Shown here: positions 33,569-41,638 of the stretch, one piece after another | Layout of the letters: each line of letters opens with the position of its first letter | How positions within the stretch are numbered: the stretch's first letter is position 1 | Assembly (NCBI RefSeq): GCF_017357385.1 | Contig: NZ_CP071634.1 | Span: forward strand, 62,001 to 126,000 | Direction: 5' to 3' | Length of the DNA stretch: 64,000 nucleotides | DNA from: Rhizobium sp. NZLR1 | Lineage (GTDB): Bacteria; Pseudomonadota; Alphaproteobacteria; Rhizobiales; Rhizobiaceae | Notes under the pieces: generated by a model | What the model was told of the DNA's origin: nothing | What the model saw: the letters and a program-made list of their open reading frames with translations, nothing else | The model's database searches: none | Program-made: the position numbers and the translations under genes

Positions 33569-34636
33569 ATGAAGCCATTGAAGATTGCAGTCATGGGAGC
33601 CGGCCTGATCGGCAGACGCCATGCCGAGCGCATCATATCCGAGCCCGGAACGCTTCTCTCCGCCGTGATCGATCCGTCTTCGGCCGGTCACGACTTTGCC
33701 CGCAATGCCGGCGCCCGATGGTATGCGAACTTCCGGGATATCAGTGAGGAAGACAGGCCTTACGGCGTCATCGTGGCAACACCGAACCAGCTCCACGTCG
33801 AGAACGCTATGGAGATCATCGCCGCTGGCATCCCGGTTCTGGTCGAAAAACCGATCGCCGACGATGTCGATGCCGCCGCGGCGCTGGTTGCGGCCGGCGA
33901 GAAGGCCGGGATCCCGATCCTGGTCGGCCATCACCGGCGTTACAACCCGATGATCCAGGCGGCCAAACAAATCGTCGACGGCGGCCGGCTTGGCCGGATC
34001 ATCGCGGTGCATGGCACCTTCTGGGTCGCCAAGCCCGACGACTATTTCGACATCTCCTGGCGGCGGGAAGCCGGCGCCGGCCCAATCTTCGTCAACCTGA
34101 TCCATGATGTCGACCTCTTCCGATTTCTGTTCGGCGAGGTCGAAGCCGTGCAGGCGATGGAATCGCACGCCGTGCGCCACCACGCCGTCGAGGATACGGC
34201 CGTTGTCTCGTTGCGGTTTGCAAACGGCGTTCTCGCCACGCTTAACGGCAGCGATGCGGTGGCGGCGCCCTGGAGCTGGGAGGCGACCACCGGCGAGAAC
34301 CCGGCATTTCCACGCTACAGCAGCCATTGTTACCAGATCGGCGGCACCAAGGGTTCGCTCGCAATTCCCGATCTGACGCTTTGGACAGCGACGTCGAAGC
34401 CGAATTGGCTGGAGCCGCTTGCCGAGGAGCGCGTACCCTTTGAAGCAGCCGATCCGCTTTGCCGTCAGCTCCGCCATTTTTGCGATGTGATACGTGGCGA
34501 TGCCGCGCCCCTCGTAAGCGGGCGCGAGGGACTCGCCACCCTCAGGGTCGTCGAAGCGATCAAGAGATCGGCGTGCTCGGGGCAGATGGTCCGCCTCTCT
34601 GACGCCGTTGCCTCTGCCGATCCCCAGAAAGTCTAG
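33569..34636 (+). CDS. Gfo/Idh/MocA family oxidoreductase
   Basis: A 355-residue NAD(P)-dependent dehydrogenase. The Rossmann motif is VMGAGLIGRRHAERI, the catalytic Lys is in VLVEKPIADD, and the substrate side has GHHRRYNPM and IFVNLIHDVDLFRF with the conserved Asp and His. The family oxidises polyols such as myo-inositol and sugars. Lying between the importer and the AroE-like gene, it may oxidise quinate or shikimate, or a sugar ester side product; this is inference. It overlaps the annotated AroE-like start region only if a longer upstream start is used there. Confidence 0.85.
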   Translation: MKPLKIAVMGAGLIGRRHAERIISEPGTLLSAVIDPSSAGHDFARNAGARWYANFRDISEEDRPYGVIVATPNQLHVENAMEIIAAGIPVLVEKPIADDVDAAAALVAAGEKAGIPILVGHHRRYNPMIQAAKQIVDGGRLGRIIAVHGTFWVAKPDDYFDISWRREAGAGPIFVNLIHDVDLFRFLFGEVEAVQAMESHAVRHHAVEDTAVVSLRFANGVLATLNGSDAVAAPWSWEATTGENPAFPRYSSHCYQIGGTKGSLAIPDLTLWTATSKPNWLEPLAEERVPFEAADPLCRQLRHFCDVIRGDAAPLVSGREGLATLRVVEAIKRSACSGQMVRLSDAVASADPQKV

Positions 34637-34640
34637 CCAC

Positions 34641-35471
34641 ATGATCACCGGCACGACCAAACTCATCGCTCACCTCGGTTATCCCACCGAGTCGTTCAAG
34701 GCGCCTCTGATCTACAATCCGTATTTCGAAAAGACCGGCATCGATGCGGTCGTCGTGCCGATGGGCTGCCGGCCGGAGGACTATCCGGCGTTCCTGAAGC
34801 TTGTCTTCCGGCTCTCCAATATCCACGGTGCGCTGATCACGATGCCGCACAAGATTGCGACGATGGCACTGCTCGACGAAGCCTCGACCAACGCCAAAGT
34901 CGCGGGCTCGTGTAATGCGGTGCGTCTCGATGCCGATGGCAGGCTGATTGGTGACATGTTCGATGGCGAGGGCTTCGTGCGGGGCGTTCTGCGCAAAGGC
35001 AGAAAGGTCGACGGCGCCCATGCGCTCGTCGTCGGCGCCGGCGGCGTCGGCTCGGCGATCGCGGCGTCGCTGGCGCAGGCAGGTGTGGGCCATCTCGCAA
35101 TCTTCGACGCCAGCGAGACAGCCGCGACCGCGCTGCTCGGCCGGTTGAAGACATATTATCCGCATCTGCACGTCACGACCGGCTCTCTCGATCCGGCAGG
35201 GTTCGATATCGTCGTGAACGCGACACCGCTTGGAATGCGGCGGGGTGACCCTCTGCCGATCGATGTCGACCGCATCTCCCCATCGACCTTCGTCGGCGAG
35301 GTGGTGCTGAGCAAGGAGATCACCCCGTTGCTGGAGGCAGCACGGGCTCGGGGCTGCGCCTTTCAAGTCGGCACGGATATGCTGTTCGAACAAATCCCCG
35401 CCTATCTCGAATTCTTCGAATTCCCAACAACGACGGCCGACAATCTGCGGGCCATAGCCAGGCTCGTTTGA
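34641..35471 (+). CDS. AroE-like quinate/shikimate dehydrogenase, variant
   Basis: A 276-residue shikimate dehydrogenase-family protein. Catalytic Lys71 lies in ITMPHK and Asp108 in GDMFDGEGF, and the nucleotide motif is GAGGVGSAIA. Two positions differ from biosynthetic AroE: the N-terminal SxS motif reads SFKA (Ser18, Ala21), and GxNTDGxG reads GDMFDGEG. Such changes mark the SdhL/quinate-type branch, so oxidation of quinate or shikimate in catabolism is likely. The ATG at 34641 follows the previous stop by 4 bases. Confidence 0.85.
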   Translation: MITGTTKLIAHLGYPTESFKAPLIYNPYFEKTGIDAVVVPMGCRPEDYPAFLKLVFRLSNIHGALITMPHKIATMALLDEASTNAKVAGSCNAVRLDADGRLIGDMFDGEGFVRGVLRKGRKVDGAHALVVGAGGVGSAIAASLAQAGVGHLAIFDASETAATALLGRLKTYYPHLHVTTGSLDPAGFDIVVNATPLGMRRGDPLPIDVDRISPSTFVGEVVLSKEITPLLEAARARGCAFQVGTDMLFEQIPAYLEFFEFPTTTADNLRAIARLV

Positions 35472-35508
35472 TGCTCGTTTCGCCTGAGGTAAAAGATCGC
35501 GACGGGCT

Positions 35509-36555
35509 TTAGACCACCCCAAGCCGCCTGATATTCCCCACTAACTCCCCCGCCAGCCGCAAGCTGGCGGCGGTTGCCATCGCCATTTGCGGCAGCAGCA
35601 GCCATTCGAGCGTCCAGGCGGCGCCGGAGCGTTCCTGTTCATGGACGAGGGATTGGTGAATGCCCGACAGCGCCGTGGCGTTGAAGCGGGCAAGCGAGAC
35701 CAGCACCTCGGCGGCAACGGGGTTCTGTTTGTGGGCCATCGCCGACGAAGTGCCGCCGCCTGATATTTCTATCTCCTGGCCTGACTGGGCGAGCAGGGCG
35801 ATATCCTGGCCGATTTTGCCGAGGCTGCCCGAGATCGACGCAAACAGGCCGGCAATATCGGCGATCGGCAGACGGCCGCTCTGCCATTGCGTGGTGTCGG
35901 TGAGGCCGAGTTCCTGGGCGAGCGAGGCACGGACGGTTGCGGCGTGCGGCCCGAGCTTGTCGAGCGTGCCGGCGGCCCCACCGAGCTGGACGGGAAAACT
36001 CTGCTCGGTCAGGCGGTCGCGATAGGTCGTCAGCGGCGCGCGCCACGCAGTGAGACGGTCGGAGACGCTGATCGGGATCGCCGCCTGCATGCGGGTATGA
36101 CCCATCAGCCGGTTGCGGCCGAACTGGCGATCGAGCCCATCGAGCTCTGCGACGATGGCGGAAAGCCGGCCGGCAAACAGGAAGACGACGGCCTTCAGCC
36201 GGATCATCAGACTGGTGTCGATGACATCCTGGCTGGTGGCGCCGAGATGCAGGCTTTTCGCCGCTTCCTCGCCGACGTCGGTGCGCAGCTGCTTGATGAG
36301 CTCGGGAACGACGACGCCGTCGCGTGCCGTGGCCGCTCGCAAACGGGGCAGGTCGGGAGAAAAGCCGGCGCAGATTTCGGCGATCCGCCTTGCGGCTTCG
36401 GCAGGGATGAGGCCATGGGTGGCTTCGGCCCTCGCCAGCGCGGCCTCGAAGGCGAGCATGGCGCGAATGTCGGCCTCGGCGGAGAAGTAGGGCGCGATTT
36501 CATCGTCGCCGAGCAGGCCGGAGAGGAAGGGATGGTCGAAGGGCGATGCGGTCAT
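35509..36555 (-). CDS. pcaB: 3-carboxy-cis,cis-muconate cycloisomerase
   Basis: A 348-residue enzyme of the fumarase/aspartase superfamily, a length usual for rhizobial PcaB. It cyclises the product of protocatechuate cleavage to 4-carboxymuconolactone. GATSQDVIDTSLMI holds the conserved His-region residues, and SGGGTSSAMAHKQNPVA is the superfamily signature (MAHK in place of MPHK). It is the last gene of the pcaDCHGB operon and is separated from pcaG by about 160 bases holding a palindromic repeat. Confidence 0.92.
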   Translation of the reverse strand: MTASPFDHPFLSGLLGDDEIAPYFSAEADIRAMLAFEAALARAEATHGLIPAEAARRIAEICAGFSPDLPRLRAATARDGVVVPELIKQLRTDVGEEAAKSLHLGATSQDVIDTSLMIRLKAVVFLFAGRLSAIVAELDGLDRQFGRNRLMGHTRMQAAIPISVSDRLTAWRAPLTTYRDRLTEQSFPVQLGGAAGTLDKLGPHAATVRASLAQELGLTDTTQWQSGRLPIADIAGLFASISGSLGKIGQDIALLAQSGQEIEISGGGTSSAMAHKQNPVAAEVLVSLARFNATALSGIHQSLVHEQERSGAAWTLEWLLLPQMAMATAASLRLAGELVGNIRRLGVV

Positions 36556-36584
36556 GAATTGCTCGTTTGTGATGGAGGCCCCTC

Positions 36585-36680
36585 ATCCGGCTGCCGCCAC
36601 CTTCTCCCCGAGGGGAGAAGGGGTTTTGAGGCATTGTCCCGTCTCCTCTCGGGAAAGGGTAAGGTGAGGGGACGCTACTT
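36585..36680. repeat. Rhizobial palindromic repeat inside the pca operon
   Basis: The stretch cccctcatccggctgccgcc leads into CTTCTCCCC-GA-GGGGAGAAG (36601-36620), a perfect 9-bp stem, then ggggtttt and a second half (cctctcgggaaaggg). This is a known kind of rhizobial intergenic element, and a partial copy lies at 2692. On the operon's strand it sits between pcaG and pcaB and may process or attenuate the transcript. Confidence 0.65.
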
Positions 36681-36715
36681 GCACTAGGCCCTATCGGCAA
36701 GTTACTTGCCGGCTC

Positions 36716-37327
36716 TTAAATATCCAGAAACACCGTTTCCTTCGGACCCTGCAGATGGATGTCGAAATGGCAGGTCGCGCCGTCGCGGATGGCGACCATG
36801 GTTGCGACACGCTCGCGATGTTCGATGCGCTGAAGCAGCGGGTCGGCGCCGTTGGCCTCCGTCTCCTCCGGAAAATACACGCGGGTGTGCAGGCCGATAT
36901 TGATGCCGCGGGCGACGATCCAAACTGTGATGTGCGGCGCCATCTTGCGGCTGTCCTTGAACGGGACGCGGCCCGGCTTGATGGTTTCGAAGCTGTAGAC
37001 GCCATCCGCGGCGCGGGTCGGGCAGCGGCCCCAGCCGGTGAAATTGGGATCGGCTGTGCCGCGCATTTCCGACGGGCTGTTGTAAAGGCCGGCGCTGTCG
37101 GCCTGCCAGATTTCGACGACGGCATCGCGCACCAGCGCGCCGGCGCCGTCGAAGATGCGGCCGGTCACGGTGATGCGTTCGCCGAGCGTCTTGTCGTTGA
37201 TCATCTCGGTGCCGAGATCGGTATCGTAGACGCCCGCTATGTCGCAGAAATTCGGTGTCAGGCCGATATGGACATAGGGACCTGCCGTCTGCGACGGAGT
37301 TTCCTTGAGATAGCCGAGCTGCTGCAT
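36716..37327 (-). CDS. pcaG: Protocatechuate 3,4-dioxygenase, alpha subunit
   Basis: A 203-residue subunit of the iron(III) enzyme that opens the protocatechuate ring between the hydroxyl groups. ETPSQTAGPYVHIGL is the typical N-terminal stretch and APHITVWIVARGINIGLHTR the conserved core. The alpha subunit completes the active-site pocket but does not hold the iron. It starts two bases after the pcaH stop and so is made with it. Confidence 0.95.
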   Translation of the reverse strand: MQQLGYLKETPSQTAGPYVHIGLTPNFCDIAGVYDTDLGTEMINDKTLGERITVTGRIFDGAGALVRDAVVEIWQADSAGLYNSPSEMRGTADPNFTGWGRCPTRAADGVYSFETIKPGRVPFKDSRKMAPHITVWIVARGINIGLHTRVYFPEETEANGADPLLQRIEHRERVATMVAIRDGATCHFDIHLQGPKETVFLDI

Positions 37328-37329
37328 GG

Positions 37330-38079
37330 TCAGTTGCCCTCCAGCCTGTTTTCGAACATCGTCGAGCGGCGGCCGCGCAGCACGATATCGAATTTATAGG
37401 CGCGTGAATCCATCGGGATGGTGTTGCCCCAGTCGAGCGGCGCGATCAGCTGCTCGATCGCCGCCTTGTCGGGGATCGTGCCGACGATCGGACATTTCCA
37501 GATCATCGGATCGCCTTCGAAATACATCTGGGTGATCAGGCGCTGGGCAAAGCCGTGGCCGAAGATCGAAAAGTGGATATGGGCGGGGCGCCAGTCGTTG
37601 ACGCCGTTCGGCCAGGGATAGGCGCCGGGGCGGACGGTGCGGAAATGGTAGCGGCCTTCCTCGTCGGTGATCGTGCGGCCGCAGCCGCCGAAATTCGGGT
37701 CGATCGCCGCGAGATAGGATTCCTTCTTGTGGCGATAGCGGCCGCCGGCATTGGCCTGCCAGAACTCGACCAGTGCACCGGCAACCGGTTTTGCTCGCTC
37801 GTCGAGCACACGACCATGGACGATGATGCGCTCGCCGATGGCGCTTTCACCGGGGCGCGCATAGTTCAGGATCAGGTCGTTGTCGAGATCGCCGATGATC
37901 GAATGGCCGAAGACCGGGCCTGTCGTTTCGGAGATCGTGCCGTCGAGCGAGAGCAGCGCACGCTGCGGCGCGCGCAGCACGGATGTTTTATAGCCGGGGG
38001 TCAGCGCCGGCGCATGCCAGGCGCGGTCGCGGGCGAAGAAGGCGCCGGTCTCGGGCTTGCGGTTCGGTAATTCGGACAT
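37330..38079 (-). CDS. pcaH: Protocatechuate 3,4-dioxygenase, beta subunit
   Basis: A 249-residue catalytic subunit. The iron ligands are visible as the two Tyr in [10 protein letters not shown] and [10 protein letters not shown] and the two His in [12 protein letters not shown]. Together with PcaG it converts protocatechuate to 3-carboxy-cis,cis-muconate. The gene follows pcaC by 9 bases and precedes pcaG. Confidence 0.96.
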   Translation of the reverse strand: MSELPNRKPETGAFFARDRAWHAPALTPGYKTSVLRAPQRALLSLDGTISETTGPVFGHSIIGDLDNDLILNYARPGESAIGERIIVHGRVLDERAKPVAGALVEFWQANAGGRYRHKKESYLAAIDPNFGGCGRTITDEEGRYHFRTVRPGAYPWPNGVNDWRPAHIHFSIFGHGFAQRLITQMYFEGDPMIWKCPIVGTIPDKAAIEQLIAPLDWGNTIPMDSRAYKFDIVLRGRRSTMFENRLEGN

Positions 38080-38088
38080 CTCTCCCCC

Positions 38089-38493
38089 TCAGGCCGCCTT
38101 TTCGGCGTCCATCTGTTCAAAGGCCTGCTTGGCAATCTTGATCGCGTGATTGGCGGCGGGAACGCCGGCATAGATCGCCACATGCAGCAGCGCTTCGCAG
38201 ACATCCTCGCGGGTGGCGCCGGTATTGGCGGTGGCGCGCACATGCATGGCGACCTCGTCATCCTGGCCGAGCGCCGCCAGCAGCGCGATGGTGACGATCG
38301 AGCGCTCGCGCTTGGTCAGCCCCGGGCGCGACCAGACATGACCCCAGGCGGCTTCGGTGATCAGTTCCTGGAAGGGCCGGTCGAATTCGGTCGCCGCGGC
38401 TGTGGCGCGATCGACATGGGCGTCCCCAAGCACGGCGCGGCGGGTCGCCATGCCCTGCCGGTGGCGCTCCGAGGAGGAGGCGGTTTCGTTCAT
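38089..38493 (-). CDS. pcaC: 4-carboxymuconolactone decarboxylase
   Basis: A 134-residue enzyme of the AhpD/CMD fold that decarboxylates 4-carboxymuconolactone to beta-ketoadipate enol-lactone. LTKRERSIVTIALLAALG and TGATREDVCEALLHVAIYAG are the family blocks, with His in EVAMHVRA. The start at 38493 overlaps the pcaD stop (ATGA) and has gaggaga-like upstream sequence in the pcaD end; the longer open frame to 38586 lies wholly within pcaD and is unlikely. Confidence 0.95.
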   Translation of the reverse strand: MNETASSSERHRQGMATRRAVLGDAHVDRATAAATEFDRPFQELITEAAWGHVWSRPGLTKRERSIVTIALLAALGQDDEVAMHVRATANTGATREDVCEALLHVAIYAGVPAANHAIKIAKQAFEQMDAEKAA

Positions 38494-39299
38494 CGGTTGG
38501 TTTCTCCAGGCGGAAGAGATGTCAGGAAGGCGCGGATGATCGCCGTCAGCGCTTCCGGCTGCTCGACGCAGGGAATATGGGCGCAATCGGCGATCACCTC
38601 GTATCGGGCGCCTGGGATCAGCTTCGCGGTCGAAAACACGAGATCGGGCGGTGTCGAGCCGTCCTGGTCGCCGACGATACAGATGGTCGGGACAGTGATC
38701 TTCTTTGCCGCCTCGGTGAAATCGGCATCGCGGATCGCTTCGCAGGCGGCGATATAACCCTCGACCGGCTGGCGCGTCAGCATGTTGCAGTAACCGGCAT
38801 AGGCGGTGCGTTCGGGCCGACGGAAGGCTGGCGTGAACCAGCGCTCCATAATGGCGTCGACAATGCTGGCGATGCCGTTTTGCTCGACCGCGGCGATGCG
38901 GGCGTTCCAGCTTTCCGAGGTGCCGATCTTATGGGCGGTGTCGCAGAGGATCAGCGCGCGGACCAGATCCGGCCGGCGCTGATAGAGCGACTGGGCGACG
39001 AGGCCGCCGACGGAGAGGCCTAAAATAACCGCATCCTTGACGGAAAGCAGATCGAGCAGCCCGGCGAGATCCGTTGCATGATCCTCGATCGAAGCGGGGA
39101 GCTGGCCGACATCGGAAAGCCCATGGCCGCGCTTGTCGTAAAGCACGATGGCGCAGTCGCCGGCAAGCCGCACCACGACGTCGCGCCAGATACGGAAATC
39201 CGTTCCGAGCGAATTGACAAAGACGATCACCGGCCGGTCGGCCGGCGCACCGATCACCTGATAATGGATCGTCACGTCGTTGATGCGGGCAAATTGCAC
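38490..39299 (-). CDS. pcaD: 3-oxoadipate enol-lactonase
   Basis: A 269-residue alpha/beta hydrolase that opens the enol-lactone to beta-ketoadipate. The nucleophile Ser is in ILGLSVGGLVAQSL, the Asp region in CIVGDQDGSTPPD, and the His in DCAHIPCVEQPE. It is the first gene of the operon and lies downstream of a PcaQ-type binding site. An upstream aggagga sequence serves as ribosome binding site. Confidence 0.94.
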   Translation of the reverse strand: MQFARINDVTIHYQVIGAPADRPVIVFVNSLGTDFRIWRDVVVRLAGDCAIVLYDKRGHGLSDVGQLPASIEDHATDLAGLLDLLSVKDAVILGLSVGGLVAQSLYQRRPDLVRALILCDTAHKIGTSESWNARIAAVEQNGIASIVDAIMERWFTPAFRRPERTAYAGYCNMLTRQPVEGYIAACEAIRDADFTEAAKKITVPTICIVGDQDGSTPPDLVFSTAKLIPGARYEVIADCAHIPCVEQPEALTAIIRAFLTSLPPGETNR

Positions 39300-39371
39300 G
39301 TCACTCTCCTCCTGAATAGTAAAATTGAATGGTTGATCCGGTTAAGTAAAATGATATTTTTCTGCTTTTCA

Positions 39372-39387
39372 ATAACCATGGAGTTAT
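39372..39387 (-). promoter_or_regulatory. Likely PcaQ-binding site in the pcaD-pcaQ region
   Basis: On the minus strand ATAACT-CCAT-GGTTAT closely matches the ATAACC-N4-GGTTAA element recognised by PcaQ in Sinorhizobium. It lies 73-88 bases before the pcaD start and just before the pcaQ start, a position suited to activating pcaD and repressing pcaQ. Confidence 0.75.
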
Positions 39388-39394
39388 GTGAGCG

Positions 39395-40312
39395 ATGATC
39401 GACAGCCGCGTCAAGTTTCGCCATCTGCAGACCTTTGTCGAGGTGGCGCGGCAGAAAAGCGTCATGAAGGCGGCTGAATTGCTGCATGTCAGCCAGCCGG
39501 CGGTCACCAAGACGATCCGCGAGCTGGAACAAGCGCTGGGCGTTGCCGTCTTCGAGCGCGATGGCCGCGGCATCAAGATCACCCGTTATGGCGAAGTCTT
39601 CCTCCGCCATGCCGGGGCGGCGCTGACGGCGCTGCGCCAGGGTCTCGATTCCGTCGCACAGGAGCAGTTTGCCGATGCACCGCCGATCCGGATCGGCGCC
39701 CTGCCGACGGTGTCGTCGCGCATCATGCCGCGGGCGATGGGACTCTTCCTCAAGGAGAGGACCTGGAGCCGGGTGAAGATCGTCACCGGCGAGAACGCGG
39801 TGCTGCTGGAGCAGCTTCGCGTCGGCGATCTCGATGTCGTCGTCGGACGTTTGGCGGGGGCGGAGAAGATGGCGGGCTTTTCCTTCGAACATCTCTACTC
39901 CGAGCAGGTGGTGTTTGCCGTGCGCGCCGGCCATCCGCTGCTGAGCGGCGGGCAATCGCCCTTCTCAGGTTTCGGCGATTACACGGTGCTGATGCCGACG
40001 CGGGGTTCGATTATCCGGCCGGTGGTCGAAAATTTCCTCATCGCCAACGGCGTCTCCAGCCTGCCGAACCAGATCGAGACGGTCTCGGATGCCTTCGGCC
40101 GCGCCTTCCTTCGCTCAAGCGATGCGATCTGGATCATTTCCAACGGCGTGGTGGCCGACGATGTCGCCGACGGACGACTGGCGCTTCTGCCGGTCGATAC
40201 CGGCGAGACCAAGGGGCCGGTCGGGCTGACGATGCGCGCCGATTCCGCGCCGTCCGTGCCGCAATCGATCCTGATGCAGACGATCCGCGAGGCGGCAGGA
40301 GAGGTTTCCTGA
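39395..40312 (+). CDS. pcaQ: LysR-type regulator of the pca operon
   Basis: A 305-residue LysR-type activator divergent from pcaDCHGB. The N-terminal helix-turn-helix is FVEVARQKSVMKAAELLHVS followed by QPAVTKTIRELEQAL; the rest is the ligand-binding domain. In related rhizobia PcaQ responds to beta-carboxymuconolactone. The order and orientation here are the same as in Sinorhizobium and Agrobacterium. Confidence 0.94.
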   Translation: MIDSRVKFRHLQTFVEVARQKSVMKAAELLHVSQPAVTKTIRELEQALGVAVFERDGRGIKITRYGEVFLRHAGAALTALRQGLDSVAQEQFADAPPIRIGALPTVSSRIMPRAMGLFLKERTWSRVKIVTGENAVLLEQLRVGDLDVVVGRLAGAEKMAGFSFEHLYSEQVVFAVRAGHPLLSGGQSPFSGFGDYTVLMPTRGSIIRPVVENFLIANGVSSLPNQIETVSDAFGRAFLRSSDAIWIISNGVVADDVADGRLALLPVDTGETKGPVGLTMRADSAPSVPQSILMQTIREAAGEVS

Positions 40313-40330
40313 CATAATGGAGGTGGGCCG

Positions 40331-41020
40331 ATGGAGGATCAAAAGAAGAACCTCGGCAGGCGGGCGACGGAAGCGACGGTGAAATTCGTCGCCGTGCTCG
40401 CGGTGATGATCTTCGTCGCTGCAGGTTCGCTGTCCTATTGGCAGGGCTGGCTGTTCTTTCTCAATTTTTCCGCCTGGATCGTTGCGACGACAGCCTATTT
40501 TCTGAAATATGACCGCGCCTTGCTGGAACAGCGGCTGCATGTCGGGCCGGCTGCGGAGCGGGAGCCGGCACAGAAGCGCATTCAGCTTTTCAACGGCATC
40601 GTGCTGATTGCGCTCTTCATCGGCTCGGCACTCGATTATCGGTTCGGCGGGTCGGCCGTTCCGGCGTCGGTTGTGATTTTCGGCAACATCCTGGTCGCAG
40701 CTGGCTTTTACGGCTGCTTCCTGGTCCTGCGGCAGAACAACTTCGCCTCGGCGACGGTCGAGATCCGCAGGGATCAGCGGGTCATTTCAAGCGGGCTCTA
40801 CAGCATCGTGCGTCATCCGATGTATGCGGCGGCGCTTGTGCTCTTCGTTGGCATAACGCTGTCGCTCGGCTCGTATTGGGGCTTGCTTGCCATCCCTCCT
40901 GCCTTAGGCGGACTCGTCGCGCGGCTGCTGGACGAGGAGAAGCATCTGGTAAGAGACCTGCCGGGTTATGCCGAATACCGCCGCAAGGTCCGCTACCGGC
41001 TACTGCCGGGATTATGGTGA
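40331..41020 (+). CDS. Isoprenylcysteine carboxyl methyltransferase-like protein
   Basis: A 229-residue membrane protein with about five hydrophobic segments. GLYSIVRHPMYAAALVLFVG is the ICMT/PEMT signature and LLDEEKHLVRDLPGYAEYRR its usual C-terminal end. Bacterial members methylate small molecules or lipids with S-adenosylmethionine; no prenylated protein is implied. It follows pcaQ by 18 bases, perhaps only by chance. Confidence 0.85.
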   Translation: MEDQKKNLGRRATEATVKFVAVLAVMIFVAAGSLSYWQGWLFFLNFSAWIVATTAYFLKYDRALLEQRLHVGPAAEREPAQKRIQLFNGIVLIALFIGSALDYRFGGSAVPASVVIFGNILVAAGFYGCFLVLRQNNFASATVEIRRDQRVISSGLYSIVRHPMYAAALVLFVGITLSLGSYWGLLAIPPALGGLVARLLDEEKHLVRDLPGYAEYRRKVRYRLLPGLW

Positions 41021-41087
41021 CGCCCGAACCGGTAGGCGGAATGACAACCTCTTGAAATCTGGTTGATGTACGCCCAGATTTGGACTA

Positions 41088-41103
41088 TGTCTAATTCAAG
41101 ACA
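41088..41103. promoter_or_regulatory. Inverted repeat before the antitoxin gene
   Basis: TGTCT-AATTCA-AGACA lies 10 bases before the antitoxin start and directly before its AGGAGG site. Xre-type antitoxins repress their own operons, so this may be the operator. Confidence 0.45.
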
Positions 41104-41113
41104 GGAGGCTTCT

Positions 41114-41638
41114 ATGCGGCATGCGCGACGCACCGAGCAACGAGAAGGCCAGGGGCCGCAGCGGCTGGAAACCGACCGCTTTGCCCCTGTAAATCGCAAA
41201 AGGCTCAGCGCTCCGGCGCTACGAACCTTTCTGGCGATCGCCGATCTCTGGGGGTTGAGCGAAGAGCAGCGCCTGCTAATGCTTGGTTATCCCTCCCGCT
41301 CGACCTACCACAATTGGGCCAAGCAGGCCCGCGAGCACGGCGCTTTCACGCTCGATGTCGATACGCTGACGCGGATCTCCGCCGTGCTCGGCATCCATCA
41401 GGCGCTCGGCGTGCTGTTTGCCGACGAACGCGCCGGCATCGCCTGGCTGCGTACGCCGCATCAGGCGCCGGTTTTCGGCGGGCATCGGCCGCTTGAGATC
41501 GTCACCAACGGAACCCAGGACGGGTTGATGACCGTACGCCGGTTTCTCGATGGCGCGCGCGGCGGTCTCTATATGCAGCCGAATGTGCTCGACGAGGCAT
41601 TCACGCCTTACGAAGATACGGACATCGTCTTCCGGTGA
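41114..41638 (+). CDS. MbcA/ParS/Xre-type antitoxin
   Basis: A 174-residue antitoxin. The N-terminal Xre-like helix-turn-helix holds LSEEQRLLMLGYPSRSTYHN and the C-terminal DUF2384 domain ends AWLRTPHQAPVFGGHRPLEI followed by VRRFLDGARGG. It should bind and block the RES toxin encoded by the next gene, which it overlaps by 4 bases, and repress the operon. The start at 41114 is set by AGGAGG five bases upstream; a longer frame from 41063 would run through the likely operator. Confidence 0.88.
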   Translation: MRHARRTEQREGQGPQRLETDRFAPVNRKRLSAPALRTFLAIADLWGLSEEQRLLMLGYPSRSTYHNWAKQAREHGAFTLDVDTLTRISAVLGIHQALGVLFADERAGIAWLRTPHQAPVFGGHRPLEIVTNGTQDGLMTVRRFLDGARGGLYMQPNVLDEAFTPYEDTDIVFR

